A DNA stretch of 64,000 nt from Brachionus plicatilis (taxonomy: Eukaryota > Rotifera > Eurotatoria > Ploima > Brachionidae): positions 641,158-705,157 of the forward strand of contig QEOQ01000486.1 of assembly GCA_010279815.1 (NCBI GenBank). The letters are read 5' to 3'. Every line of letters starts with the position of its first letter. The first letter of the stretch is position 1. The notes beneath the pieces are model-generated. The model was not told where the DNA came from. It worked only from the letters and a program-made list of their open reading frames with translations, and did not search any database. The position numbers and the translations under genes are program-made. This document shows positions 41,608 through 53,900 of the stretch, piece after piece.

Positions 41608-44600
41608 TCAAGCCTCAATAATATGGTCAGTGTCAAAATAAATTACTGTTATGGTGATATCATCACGTATATTGCGCGGCATATCAGCCCGCAAATAATT
41701 TGAAATTTGAATATGATCGTTGCCCAATGCATAGCGGATTAGATGTGTGGCTGAATTGTGGTCAACCGGTTGATGAGAGATGGACACTCTTCGCTTTGTT
41801 AAATCCTCAAATACTTCCCTTAATTTTACATGCCTATCTTCAGGTATGACATATGGATCGTAGCTTTGTTGCCCATTTAGATGATTGCCAACAAGTTGAA
41901 CAACTTTTTCAGGACTCAACAAATCCCAAAGTCCGTCAGTGGCCAAAATTAGAAATTTGTCCCTGTAGTTTAGCTTCTTGTGAATTATCTCAGGTTCCGC
42001 GGTAACATACGGCGGTGACAAGTAATATGAAGGAATTACGCCATGGCCGTAAATCGGCACAGCATATTCCTTTAGATCTTTTTGTGACCACTTGAAGCGA
42101 ACATCGCCAAAAGCTCGCAATGGCAGCAGCATCTCTAACAAGCGGCCATCTCTTATCAGGGTTGTGTGTTCATTGGGATGTTCGCTAAACAATCTTTTCA
42201 TTTCATTCAAATTTTCGGAATTGTGCTCAAAGGACATTTGATAAGGCACATAGGTTCCATCGTCAAATTCTTGGCCAAGCACAGCTCGTGCATCGCCTAA
42301 ATTAGCTACAAAAAGATCCATATCCTTTAGCATGGCAACACACGCACAGCTGCCACTCATAGCCACATCCAAAGTCTCTTTGTCCAAGCCTTTGGAGCTA
42401 GCCGGGTTTGGCAAAGCTTCCACTATCAAATCATGGTCAAGCTTCAGAAATGAATCTATCAGTATTTTTTCCATGTTGTACTCAATTTCGTTTCCAATGC
42501 TTTCTTCCATAATTTTCTCCTTCAAAAGTTCCTCAGCGTACAAAATGAGTGATTGTCTATGCAGTTCTTTCAGTTTGGGCGAACGCATGTCATTGTAAGT
42601 TGCTTGGTATGCGTACCACAGTGGAAAATTGGGCTTTTTCGGATCAGATGATTTATACTTTAGCTTGTCTGCCAGTTGTGTTGTGCTCAATAGATTAAGA
42701 GCTATGTAATCAAAGAGTCGCTGAGAAATAGTGTCAGAACATTGGTAGCCTTAAATTGGCAAAAAATTAACTTTCAAAATTTTAAATTATTTCAGGGCCT
42801 TTGTCTATGGCAAAAATTTAATTCATTGACAAAAGCTTTTGTAACACTAGAAGCCAATGGCGTTCATTATGGCGCAAAGGGTTTGCATAAAATCTATTTG
42901 AATCTTTTTAATAAAATATTAATTTATATTTTTTTAATGATGACCAACTTCTGTAAAATCAATCGCTGAATGATACAACACTTGGTCAACTTGGTCAAAT
43001 TGAAAATTGAAGATTACAAAAATTTAAGACAAATGGGCAGTTTTTTATAAAAATTAAATTCCAATTTTAATATTTTTACATTTTTATCAATTTTTAATTT
43101 AAAAATCTAAAAAACGTTTTCAATTATTATTATTATTATTTATTCAGTAAAAACCACAATGGTCATGTAAAAAAAAAATAAAATAAAGTAAATTTTTTTC
43201 TTTCTAAATAAATTTAAATAATAAAATAGAATGTTCTCATAATTGTATTAGTCACATGATTTAATTGAATCAAAAGAACTTTTAGAAATAATTTTTCAAA
43301 TTCGATTTTATTTTTTTTTTAAATTTAAAATAAACTTTAAAAAGCTTAAAAAGCACTTCTTTCGTTTTGTCAAATCTATTCATTGCTATTTTTTTATCAT
43401 TCTATTATTGAACAACCTTTGATTTTATTAAATTATTCAATTTTAAAATAATTTTAAGAAGAAATAATCTACTAAATTATAAAATGTACAATTCAGTATT
43501 TTTTTTTCAATTTGTCAAATCATTGAAAACTTTTATGTCTAAGCCACTGTTATGTTATTTTATGGAATCCGAACAAAATAAATTTTTTTTTGAATTTTGA
43601 TATTGATGCAACATAGTCCCATCAACTGTCTAAGTCTGCGAAAAAAGTGCAAAATCTCCGCAAAATGCGATTAGCTAGAATACATTGAAATTTTATTTCT
43701 GCTGAATTTGCAGAGTTTAGCAAACTTTGACAATTGATGCAGCTATGTAGATTGCACCATGTTGCTATCACAAAACTAAATTTAATCTTATGAAAAAAAA
43801 AATTTAATCAATTTTTTTTCAATTTGTTCTGTTCTTTTGAACTGAATTTAAAAAAAAATAATTTTTTTTCCTATTTCTATTTTTACTTTTGTTCGGCAAA
43901 TAATAAACAATTACGTTTTATTCTTTTAATTTCTTTTAATTTTAATTTCGAGTTTAACAACATCGGGAAGTGTCCACTAATCTTAATGATTTTTCAACAA
44001 AATTGACGGAAGTTATTAGACTAGAAACATATTTTTCGAACTGAAGTTTTTTTTTCTATTTTACATTTTTGAAATAATTGCGTACTTATATTTCAAATTT
44101 TAACATGCTTAAGTATTGAGTTTAAATTAAACAACGTAATTTCAAAATTTTAAAAAAGTTAAATAGAAAAAAAAACTTGCCGGTTTGTTGTATAAAGCAC
44201 TAAATTGGGTAAAAATTTTTTTTTGCTCTATTTGGATAAACTTGTAAAGAAGCCCATCTCCTAAAAAACAAATTTCGGATTTTGTCCCTAGGGGTACGTA
44301 TCATCGATGATGACGTATCAATCCATAGAAATATATTTTAATAGAAAAATACTTTAAGAATTTTTTTCAAGAAATTGTGAAACAACTTTATAGAAAAATA
44401 ATTAACAAAATAAACACAAAATTTGATCAAATTTTATCAATTTAAGGATGTTTTTAAGAACAAGTTTTTAAAATATTTGATTTTTGAAAAATTTAAATAT
44501 TTTGTCATTTTATGAACAATGAAAAATTACTAGAGATTATTGCTATTATGAAAAATAAATTCTATCAATTATTTTTTCTATAAAAATTATTTTTTAATCT

Positions 44601-46970
44601 ACGAAAATAATTCTAGGAAATAATTATTCTATTTAAAATGGTTCGTTAAATTGAATGTTTGCCACTATTGATCCAATCTTAAAGAGACCCTAATTCATAG
44701 ACCATGTTCTTGAATCTCAAATTTGGGTTTTCGAAAATCGAAAGTAAAATAACTAAAAGGTAGTTAGAGTAGATTTAAGGACATGGATAATTTAAATCTA
44801 AAAATTATTTCAAAAATATTTGAATATTTTAAAAATTAATATTTTTTTAATATGATAAATAATTAAAAATCGTAAATAATTAAAAATTGTTTTTTTAGTC
44901 ACAAGTCTCAAGTCAAGTCAATTTTTTTTTTAAATTTTACAGTTAAGACTTTGGGTTTAATGTTCATGATTTAAAGTCTTAGTTTGAAATGATTGTTTCA
45001 GCATTTTTTTACGATTTTTCAATCAAACTCTCAAAGAAACCACTAAATAGACAATTTTTGAAAACAACTTATAAAATCACTTAATTTTGAAAGCATTGTT
45101 TTTAATTATGAAAAAACACACTTAAAGATTTCTAAAACTACAATGCTGATTTGATACTAGGGTTTTTGGTAGTTTTACGTAATTTTTCGAAAAATTAAAT
45201 ATATAAGAAACAGTTAAATCACGAAAATTTCGGTTATTTTACGAACAATTTCGAAAAATTATGTAAAGACGAAATTGTCAAAAAACGCCATTTTTAGGCC
45301 ATTTTTAAATTTTATCAGTAAGTTAAACAATTAAAAAAAATGAGAAAAAAAAATTTCCCAATTAAATTTACCGGTAAAATTATCAAAAACACTAATATCA
45401 AATTAGCACTGTATATTTTTGAAAGATTGAAAATTTCAATCTACCAAAAAACAATAATTTCTTTAAAACTTATAATTTATTTTTTGATAATGTTCTAATT
45501 TTTACAGCTAGAAGGTAATTAAAGCTGCCAATGAATACAGCAGTAGTCAGACAGAGCAAGGTAAATCTAACTCTAGCTGTATTGTGCATATTTTTTATAA
45601 AGTTTATTAATTAATTAAAAATATTCTAAAATAAAAAATAGTTAAAAACCAGATTTTTGTATGAGTCAGAGTCTTAAAAGACAAAAAAATTCATTTTCAA
45701 ATAAAATCTCTGTCTGGGCTTAAAGAACAAAAAAACTAGTTTAAAAAAGGCAACTTGAAGTGAATGATCAATTCAAAATATCATTTCAATTCAAAGGGTT
45801 TATCTTAAAATATTAAAATTAGTCTTTAAATTTATTTAAATAATTTTAATGTAACATGTTTAACATGTTATGTAGATTTAAATAAAAAAATAAATTTTTG
45901 ATTTCAAAAATATTTGAAGGAAAAATCGATCTTTTCATTTTATTACTTATTTGCAATTTTAATATTTGAAATTCATTTGTAAATTTAATTTTTAATTTTA
46001 AATGCTGTGTACAAATACTTTTGAAAAAAAAATTCAAAAAAAACTCACAAAAAATCAGTTTAAAAATTAAAATTTTAAAAATCTTTTTTGTCAATGTATT
46101 GAGAAATTAATTTTTTTCAAATTATTTAATTTTTTAAATCTACATTACATGTAAAGCAAGTTACATTAAAACTATTTAAATAAATTTTAAGATTAATTTT
46201 AATATTTAAAGTTAAACTCTTTGAATTGAAATGATATTTTGAATTGATCATCAACTTCAAGATGCCTTAAAAAATTGAAAAAAAGCTTTCGTTTTTATAA
46301 AACTAAGCACTGTTTCTGATCTGGTGGTCTGTGTAGCAATTAACACTTTTTTTTTTCCAAATATGAGGATCAATACCATAAAAAGTTTTTTTAAGTATTA
46401 TATGCTTAAAAAGGTTAGATGGATCCTTTAAGGGCACTAAAAAAATTGAGAGTTAGGTTAGTAATTTGAATTTTTCGGGACAAATAAATACCGAGAATTT
46501 TCAAATATTTAAACTTATAATTGACAAAAAATGATGCAATTTTTTTTTTAAATATCTTTTTACCTGAATTATTTACCTAAAAATTCAATTAAAAATGCCA
46601 GGTGCTTCAAGTGCTGTTAGTGTGTCTAGAGTGTTTTTTTACCTCCATGACCATCGAAAACTCCGAATAAATAGGTGTCCGAGTAGAGGAATTTCGCCGA
46701 AGTTTGTCTGTCTTCAATGGGACTGTTGGCACCCAGATAATTGGCATCGTAGTATTTAATCGAGCATTTCGATTGAATGTCCACTGTTGATTCGTTTGTG
46801 CGCAGAATTTTTGTCGCCTCCGCAGGGCTCAAGAGCAGATTTGAAGTGGAGCGATCACCCAAATTCAGGTAGCGCATATTGCGCTTTGTAAAGCTTTTTT
46901 GATAATGATTTAGGCCATTTTTGGAGCAATTGGACACAATTTTTTTAAAATTTTTAGACAAAAATTTCAT
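41608..46970 (-). CDS. PDP1: [Pyruvate dehydrogenase]-phosphatase, PP2C catalytic subunit, two exons
   Basis: Exons (minus) 46643..46970 and 41608..42749 are joined across a 3.9-kb GT..AG intron that splits a Gly codon in the motif FDGHGG; 489 residues. The enzyme dephosphorylates the E1-alpha subunit of the pyruvate dehydrogenase complex in the mitochondrial matrix and so activates it. The N-terminus (about 35 residues, K/R rich, no acids) looks like a mitochondrial targeting peptide. PP2C metal-site motifs are all visible: SPIEDR (E86, D87), VFDGHGG (D106, G107), SGSCACVAML, LATDGLWD (D381) and RDDITITVIYF (D472/D473). Family-specific stretches include YDANYLGANSPIEDRQ, AFGDVRFKWS and THLIRYALGN, which point to PDP rather than to a general PP2C. 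Exon 2 starts inside the frame at GYQCSDT, upstream of the first ATG there. Confidence 0.95.
43590..43795. repeat. MITE in the PDP intron
   Basis: Left TTGATGCAACATAGTCCCAT and right GATTGCACCATGTTGCTATC pair loosely, the core has GTCTGCGAAAAAAGTGCAAA and TTTGCAGAG words, and the right edge CACAAAACTAAATTTA matches the ends of the 22897 MITE. Confidence 0.55.
45157..45394. repeat. MITE in the PDP intron, AGGGTTTTTG ends
   Basis: Left AGGGTTTTTGGTAGTTTTAC and right, inverse, AGTGTTTTTGATAATTTTAC, about 22 bp each. Inside, AAATTTTTCG/CGAAAAATT words recur. The hAT-like ends suggest a hAT-derived MITE, but I see no clean 8-bp duplication. Confidence 0.5.
45747..46268. mobile_element. Foldback MITE with about 110-bp inverted arms in the PDP intron
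   Basis: Left arm AAGGCAACTTGAAGTGAATG, ATCAATTCAAAATATCATTT and onwards to TTTTAATGTAAC (to about 45855) is inverted at 46147..46268 with few differences (AAGGCATCTTGAAGTTGATG). The AT-rich spacer has no coding signal. Long, well-conserved arms imply a recent origin. Confidence 0.8.
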
Positions 46971-47233
46971 GTCAGATTTTAAAATAAAAAAATGGTTTAT
47001 TGAAAAAACTTGATATACTTTTAATTTATTTTAAAATGCAGCTTATGAATTTAGAGAAAAATCGAGCTGAAATAGATCACGTGATAGTTGGTTAGTGCGC
47101 CAAAAATTGACTGCTGTGCCAAAGTGCAGGCTGTGGGGTAATGGTGAAATTAAAAGAAAAAAAATAAACAAAAGAATAAATTTTATTATAAATTTTAAAA
47201 AAATTTTCTTTAGTAGCTTAACAAAAGTATTTT

Positions 47234-47774
47234 CTAAGCACGATTAACAAACAATTGATAAGCTATGCCTACGGCTGCCAATAACAAAGCTGGAACGACC
47301 AGGAAAGAAAAATTGAGGCCTTCACTTTGACTCTGGGTTCGATCCTTGAAAAAAAAATTTTTTTTTTGATTTTTTTCTTAACTTTTATAAAACATACGTG
47401 ATCTGACGTGACTTTTTTTTGTTCTTTTTTGTCCGCTAAAACTCCGACTTGATATTTCTTCATCATATCTCTAGCGTCCATTGAGTGGCCCACGTCTTCA
47501 AATGATTCAGTTGCATCCTTGAATCCCTTGTCTTTTATTTGATACTCTTTCAAGGCTTCTTCGCCTCCTGGGTGCTTAAATAAAACAAAATCAAGATTAT
47601 TATTTTGCTAATAAATTTTTTATTTTTATTCACTTCGTCCAAGAATTCTGTTACATCATAAACATTTTCATGAATAGATAAATAATATCGGTCCGGGTTT
47701 TGAGCAGTCAACTCGAATAGTGCTTCTTGTGAATAAATCTTGGAATTGGCATTGTCTTCAGCTGAGCTTGACAT
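47234..47774 (-). CDS. CYB5: Tail-anchored cytochrome b5, three exons, complete
   Basis: Exons (minus) 47634..47774, 47398..47574 and 47234..47344, all phase 0, short introns of 59 and 53 bp; 142 residues. Cytochrome b5 carries electrons to desaturases, P450s and similar ER enzymes (or works at the outer mitochondrial membrane). The fold is visible: [27 protein letters not shown], then HPGGEEAL and [15 protein letters not shown]48 and H77 are the heme ligands. Their spacing is 29 residues against 24 in standard b5, because the loop reads [12 protein letters not shown]. The last exon is a hydrophobic tail anchor (about 117-138), ending NRA. The gene lies 263 bp upstream of the PDP gene on the same strand; no evidence that they are co-transcribed. 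Confidence 0.95.
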
Positions 47775-49536
47775 TTTTTAAAATTGGTCTAAGACTATTA
47801 ATTTAGTATGACAAAAATTTTTAATAAAATTATAAAAAAAAAGTGGTTTAATGTTAAAAAATGATGCTGTCAATTAGTAAATTGTTGGAGAATTCGTTTT
47901 TTTGCTTTTTTGTTCATATCAAAAATTGGAAGTCATTATGAAACATTTCAAAATAAAATTCATTGTTTTTTTATTCATAATTTTAAAATTTATGCATTTT
48001 TGCAAAAAAGGCCAAAGGTAGATTAAACAAAATTTTAGTCTCAATTTAAATATCGAGTTAAAATGTCTTTTCTAAGAAGAAAGGACTCTTTTTTTAGAAA
48101 TATTTAAAAAGCAAATTTTATCATTTAATTTTACGAATAAATATGTATTTTGAAATTAAATCTTACATTTTAATTTTAAGCTTTACCTGAAAAAAAAATT
48201 TCAACTAAACAATATATTTTCAACTCAAGTAGAAATCTTGAATTTTTTAATTTTTAAAATTCTAAATATAATCAAAAAAGATTCCTTTCATATTGAGAGC
48301 TAAAATTGACAAAACCATTTGCCAGATAAACAATCAAAAAAGGAACCCTTTAAAAAAATCAATGGGTGCAATTATATCAGATGGATGCATCCATTATATG
48401 ATATTACATTATAAATATGACTATAAAAAATTTATATAAAACATATATTTATTAAAACATGTTTTATAGTCCTATGTTTAATGTTATACCAGAAAAAATT
48501 GTAATTTTTCTGAAATATGCTAGTCAAGCTCGCTAAATTTCACAATTATTAAATTCTAAGACATGTTTATAATTTTAATTAAAAATTTTTCTTAAAAATT
48601 CAAAATCATTTAGCTCTCAATATGAAATTAACAAAAGCAATAAGATTAAAATTAATTTTAATTTTTTTGATTACGTTTATTTGGGCCAACTTTGTGGACT
48701 TTAAATTCTTTAACAAAGAAGTGGCTCAAAAAAAATTATATTTTGAGATTCAACAAATTAAATATTCAATTTTACTAAAAGATTCAAATATACAAAGATA
48801 TAAATGTTTATTTTTGACTCTATATTTTAAATTAATATATTATATTTGAAATTTGTGAAAAGATTCGTTTGGAATGAAATTGAAATCCAAATGTTCTTAA
48901 CTTATTTAAAGATGTATTAACAACAAACATAAAATTCTTGAGATTAAAATTTTCTAAATATTTTCTAAGAATAATTGACCAAATAAATCGTTATCAAGAT
49001 CTTAAAAAATTTTTGATTTATATTATTTCTTGATAAATTTTTTTTTTAAAAGAATAGTTTAAGTTTAATTTAATTAACAACAAAAACATTTTATCAATAA
49101 ATAACTGGAAAGATTTTTTGACGGATCCAGATTGGTGGATCCTGATTTCGGGTACCTAAAAGACGGATATTTTTTGCGTATCTTAAATTTTTTTAAGAAG
49201 ACGGATCTGGATAGAAAAATTTCAAATAAATATTTTTATTTTCTATCTTATTTTATTTTAAATTATTTTAATATTTTAAAATAAAAAAATATTCAAAAAA
49301 ATATATCTGAAGATTTACTTAAGTTTATTCAAATTTTACTCTTGATATAAATTATTCATCATTATTACAAAAAAAATGTTTATCTTTTTTAAGTGCATGA
49401 TAAAACTTTTCGCTCAAGTTCTTTCAACCTTAAAAATTAAATTGGAGTTTTGCGTTTAAATTCACTTAAAATAAATCTTAAAAATATTTAAAAAAAATAA
49501 AATTAAGAAAATTCAAATTAGATAATTACATATATT
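47775..49536. other. Intergenic region between cytochrome b5 and RPGRIP1L, first part
   Basis: AT rich. A loose inverted pair around TTTCATATTGAGAGCTAAA (48290) and TTAGCTCTCAATATGAAA (48610) marks an old foldback. No exon found; the hydrophobic frame near 48622-48849 has no recognisable domain and mirrors AT-rich composition. Confidence 0.5.
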
Positions 49537-50345
49537 ATTATATCATCAATGTCATAAGATTTTTGTGCAATCTTTTTAATTATGGCTTTTGAAATTGTCG
49601 ATTAATGACAGTTAAAATTTAAAAAAAAATTCATTTATTTAAATTTTAACTGTCATTAATTGAATTCAAGGTTCCAGAAATTCAAATCTTCCAAAAATAA
49701 TCCAAAGTTTTGTAGGTTGAGATGATTGTAAAAAATCAACTAATTCAACTATTATCAGGCTCAACATTAACTTCCTTTTTATCATCATTTTCAAAATCAA
49801 TAAATTTAGACAATATTGAATTTTGTCTAGTTTTGTTAAACAAAGGTGGTTTATCAAGTAATCCGTTGGACGTCATATGATTAAACTAAAAAAAATATTC
49901 TTTTTTGCTTTTTTTCAATAATAAAAATTGGCACACCATTTTTCAAACAAAACTATATACCAGGATGTAGAAAATTTTATGTTCTTTCAGAATATATATA
50001 ATTTTAAAAATATTTTAATTTTATCTTTGAGTAATTGAGTCTGAAAGACCTACAACTTTTTAAAGGATTAGCTCTTTTTAGACACCTGGATATAAAATTT
50101 TTTTTAAGCTCCCCCAAAAAAAATGAAATTTATGGCTACAAAGGACGTAGTTTACAAATTTCATAAACTGCTTCCTTAAAGTCAAAAATTAGAAATTCAG
50201 ATAACACTTAAGATTTGAATTTTTATAACCTTAAATTTTTTTGAGTAAAATTTTATTTTTTTTAATTTTAACTGTCATTAATCGACAATTTATGAAGCCA
50301 TAATAAAAAAGATTGCACAAAAATAATGTTTAGACATTGATGATA
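49537..50345. repeat. Nested inverted-repeat elements
   Basis: Outer arms: TCATCAATGTC... TTTTTGTGCAATCTTTTTAA ... AATTGTCGATTAATGACAGT (49540-49625) are inverted at 50262-50345. Inside lies a second element, about 49668..50234, with ends AAGGTTCCAGAAATTCAAAT and the inverse of AAGGTTATAAAAATTCAAAT; its right half (50040-50190) is the same family as the palindrome at 60305..60824 (shared AAAGGACGTAGTTTACAAATT). Confidence 0.6.
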
Positions 50346-50977
50346 TACTAGTTGTAATTATTTAATTTAAATTTTCTTAATTCGTCAGGCATATTGTGCT
50401 CTAAATGAACCAGCTAAATTATTTAGAAGAAAAAAAGACTCACCATATAAAGTAAGATTTGTCGCAAGGATTTTAGGTAAATTTACGGAATTCAACGTAA
50501 AAATGTTATTTTACAAAAATTTACCTAAAATTACTCTGTAAAATTTAAGAAAAAAGTAAAAATTTACTCAAATTTTACAAAATCGCCAAAAATACAGTTT
50601 TTTTGGTCCTTTTACAATCTACAGAAATTTTGGTAATTGTTTAAATTCTTAAAAGTACAACAAATACAAAAAATCAGACTTTTTTCTCTTTTATTTTAAT
50701 TCTTTATTATTTTATCATTCTGAAAAAAAATTATTTTTTTTTGCTAGTTAAATTTGAAGCATGTTTAAAAATTAAAAAGTGGATTAATTTATTGAATCGA
50801 GTTCAAAATTTTGAATTATTTAAAATATCGGACATTTATTAAAAGCATTATTATCATATAAATTCTTGGTTGCCATGGAAACATAATTTTTTTATTAAAC
50901 CTGCGCTTAAATTTTTTCAATTTTCTTACTGAAGAGAAATATTCACCAAAATAATTTGACCCAAAATTCTGACTAAA
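50346..50977. other. 5' flank of the RPGRIP1L gene
   Basis: AT rich with a local cluster of TTTACCTAAAATT/GGTAAATTTAC words at 50470-50560. It must contain the promoter; no recognisable X-box (RFX site), which one might expect for a ciliary gene, was found by eye. Confidence 0.45.
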
Positions 50978-53900
50978 ATGGAAGATAATGGTAATTGCTT
51001 TTAATTATAAAATTAGAGTTAACAATTTCCGTATTAGACGAAGCAATTAATAAACGATCGAACCAGGAGGGTCTGCGAATTGCTAAAATTTCTCGGGTAG
51101 ACCTCGAAGATAAATACCTAAATTTGTACGATGAAAATATAATACTCAAAAAACATGCTCGTAAACAAGAAGATAAAATTAAAAAGTATTTTGAAGTATT
51201 GAAAAAAAAAAATTTAAATTTAATTTTTTAGAATGGCCACTAAGCTAATTAAATTAGCAAATGATAAAAAAAAAATTGGCACAAATTTAAATGAATCAGC
51301 GTTTGGGGGAGGTAAATTCAAAGACTGAAAAAATTTAAAATTTGTAAAAAAGCTTCTGTTTTAAGCAAAAAGAATGCGCGATATTGACAGTGAAGAATTG
51401 ATATCGGAATTGCAAGGTAAAGTTTACGAGTTGGAGCAACAAAATAAAAAATTAAAAGAAAATGTAATATTTTTTAATAATTTTTTAAAAATTTAATAAT
51501 TTAAAATTTCGCAAATATTAGCTTCAAATAAGCAAAATTCAGCTTCAATCTTTGCAAACCCAAAAAAATCCAGTTGCCAATGTCTATAGCAATGTATCAT
51601 CTAGAATCGATACGGTAATAATAAAACTATTGCTAAATAATTTTGTAATTTTTTTTATCAATTCAGGGTTTGCCGAAACGAGATCCAAGCTTCACAAAAA
51701 ATATCCGAACTGTATCAACTAATCGAAGTGGTAATGTGAGCTCAAGATCAATGGCAACACCTAACTACAATTCCAACAATAACAATAACAACATCCGTCA
51801 TATACAGCAACTGTAATACAATAAAATAAAAATAAAAAAATTTTTAAATTTTTAAAAAATTAGGGAATACGATAATGTGGATTTAAAGTCTAAAATAGAC
51901 GAACTTGAGTCACACATTTATGCTTTAAATGAACAATTGATTCAGCAACGTAATGACCATGAAGAAGAGTTGACAAGACTCAGAAGCCAGGTTTCCCAAG
52001 AGCACGTGTAATTATCCTTTATTTCCTTTTTAATAAAAAAAATTTATTTTTGAATAAAAAAATTTTGTTTCCAATATTGGGGTAAATATAAAATTTATCA
52101 TATATTTTGGGGTACTATTATATAAAAAAGTATTGCTTAATATTTAAAAAATGATGAAAAAAATAAAATTAAGAGTATTTTAGTTAGCATTGCTCATATT
52201 TATGTTGTATGGATCAGTTCAAAATATTTAGGTTTTTAATATCTAATGTTTTTTTCTGTTATCATTCTTATTTTACTAATAGCTTTTTTAAAAAATTCGT
52301 ATCAGACTTAGGTTTCAAAAAAGAGGGAAAAGAAAATCAAGTTTTTGAAGTATTTTGATCTGAGAAAATATTGTTAAACAATTTTATAATTATAAAAGAA
52401 AAAAATAAAAATATACACTTAGTAAATTTTATTTTTAACCTGCAAGTCTTTCTCTCTTTTTTCTGCTTGTATATTGCAACATGTTCGACATTTTCCTAAT
52501 TCTCAATTAAGCTTTTCTGGTTCTTTGGACCTTTTTTCTTTTTGTTTTAGAAAATTCCATAATAGTTTCTTTTGGTTCATATAATAATGCGTTTTTTTGT
52601 TAGAAGGTCTGTCTTTATTTCTGGTTTCTTCTTATACTTTATCAATTTTGTTAATTAAAGTGAAAAGACCGATTAAATCTTTTTTGATGGCAAAAAAATT
52701 AATTAATAACATTAAAAAGATTAACCTTTTTCTATTTTTAAATTTTTTACTAAAATTTACATAGTTAATTCTCTCTTGAATGGAGCGATGCAAGACTTAA
52801 AAATAATTGAAAAAAAAATTTAAAAGTAAAATTACAGATTAAAAATGAATTTTCATAATTTTTTTATTTATAACAAAGTTAATAATTAAGATAATTTTTT
52901 TTTATTTACCATAACATTGATTATTTATTCAAATCCTATTATTTGAAAAATTCCAGTATTTGAAAGCTTTCTAAAACTTGAAATCGTTTTTGATAGAAAA
53001 AACTTTATTATGGAGAATTTCCTCAAAAAATAAAACTTGTGGTCAATATTTTAGTGGATATTTAACTCTGAAAATTAAGACATTGTGAATTTTGGTACAA
53101 AAAAACCAAATCTTGACGACCAAAACATGTCCTTTAAATTAGGGCAACTGATACATCTTCTGTACCACCAATATATTAATTCTGCAAAATTCTATCAATC
53201 CTAAGCTTATAGAGGTATTAATTCTGAATAAATGTTTTAAATTTCAGTTTCGAAAATATCTTATCGATTTAAATTTCCTAAATAGAAATGCTGGTCAAAA
53301 AAAAAAAGAAATTTTGTTATCATAAAAAATGTAAAGGTTTTTTCTTTCAAATATTTTTTAAAGTGTTAAAAATTTAGCTTACTATTTTAACTCTGGATTT
53401 TTTTTTCAAATAATAAGATAATATAGTAAAAACAATCTTTCAAGCACCTAATGATTTAGACAAAAGGCTGAGATTATTAATTATAACCATTAATAAATCA
53501 CCTTGTTCTTTAAATATTGTTAAAATGTAAATATTTTGGATGTAACATTTCAGCGATAATGGGTCTAACTATTCAATTTACTTTTACATGATGTAAAAAA
53601 AGGAGAAAGTAACTTAAAAAAGAATATCTTTAAATTATTAATATAAAACCCTAAATCGTATTTCTAACCTTGAGTAACACGTTGAAATAAATTGCTGAGA
53701 TATTCAAGGACTTTTTTTTATATATTAAAAAAGCAAAATGTAAATAATTAAAATTTTTAAATTCTTACATTTTCTAAAAAACTTATTTTGGACTGTCATT
53801 AGAAAGTTTTCTCAAAAAAATTTCCGAAATATTGCACAAAAAATATTAGAAAATATAAAAGAATAAAATTGTTTACATTTTGTCATTAAGTGCAAAACCT

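Noticed and set aside
41608..42690. Treating the PDP exon 2 as a separate 360-residue gene starting at its first open codon
   Set aside because: The frame continues upstream to a clean acceptor at 42749 and joins exon 1 within the FDGHGG motif, so the start lies in exon 1.
44930..45160. Apparent direct repeats AAGTCTCAAGTCAAGTCAA and related AGTCCAGACTTGGAC words at 7640, 24175 and 39660
   Set aside because: Real similarity, but borders could not be set and copies are too worn to annotate as elements.
46330..46600. Possible LINE fragment on the minus strand (LKILGIYLSRK) in the PDP intron
   Set aside because: Only one short motif-like piece and several stops in every frame; too weak to annotate.
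52430..52640. Possible transposase tail on the minus strand in RPGRIP1L intron 7 (basic KTKRKKVQRTRKA)
   Set aside because: Short, interrupted in all frames, and lysine-rich strings are expected from A-rich DNA.
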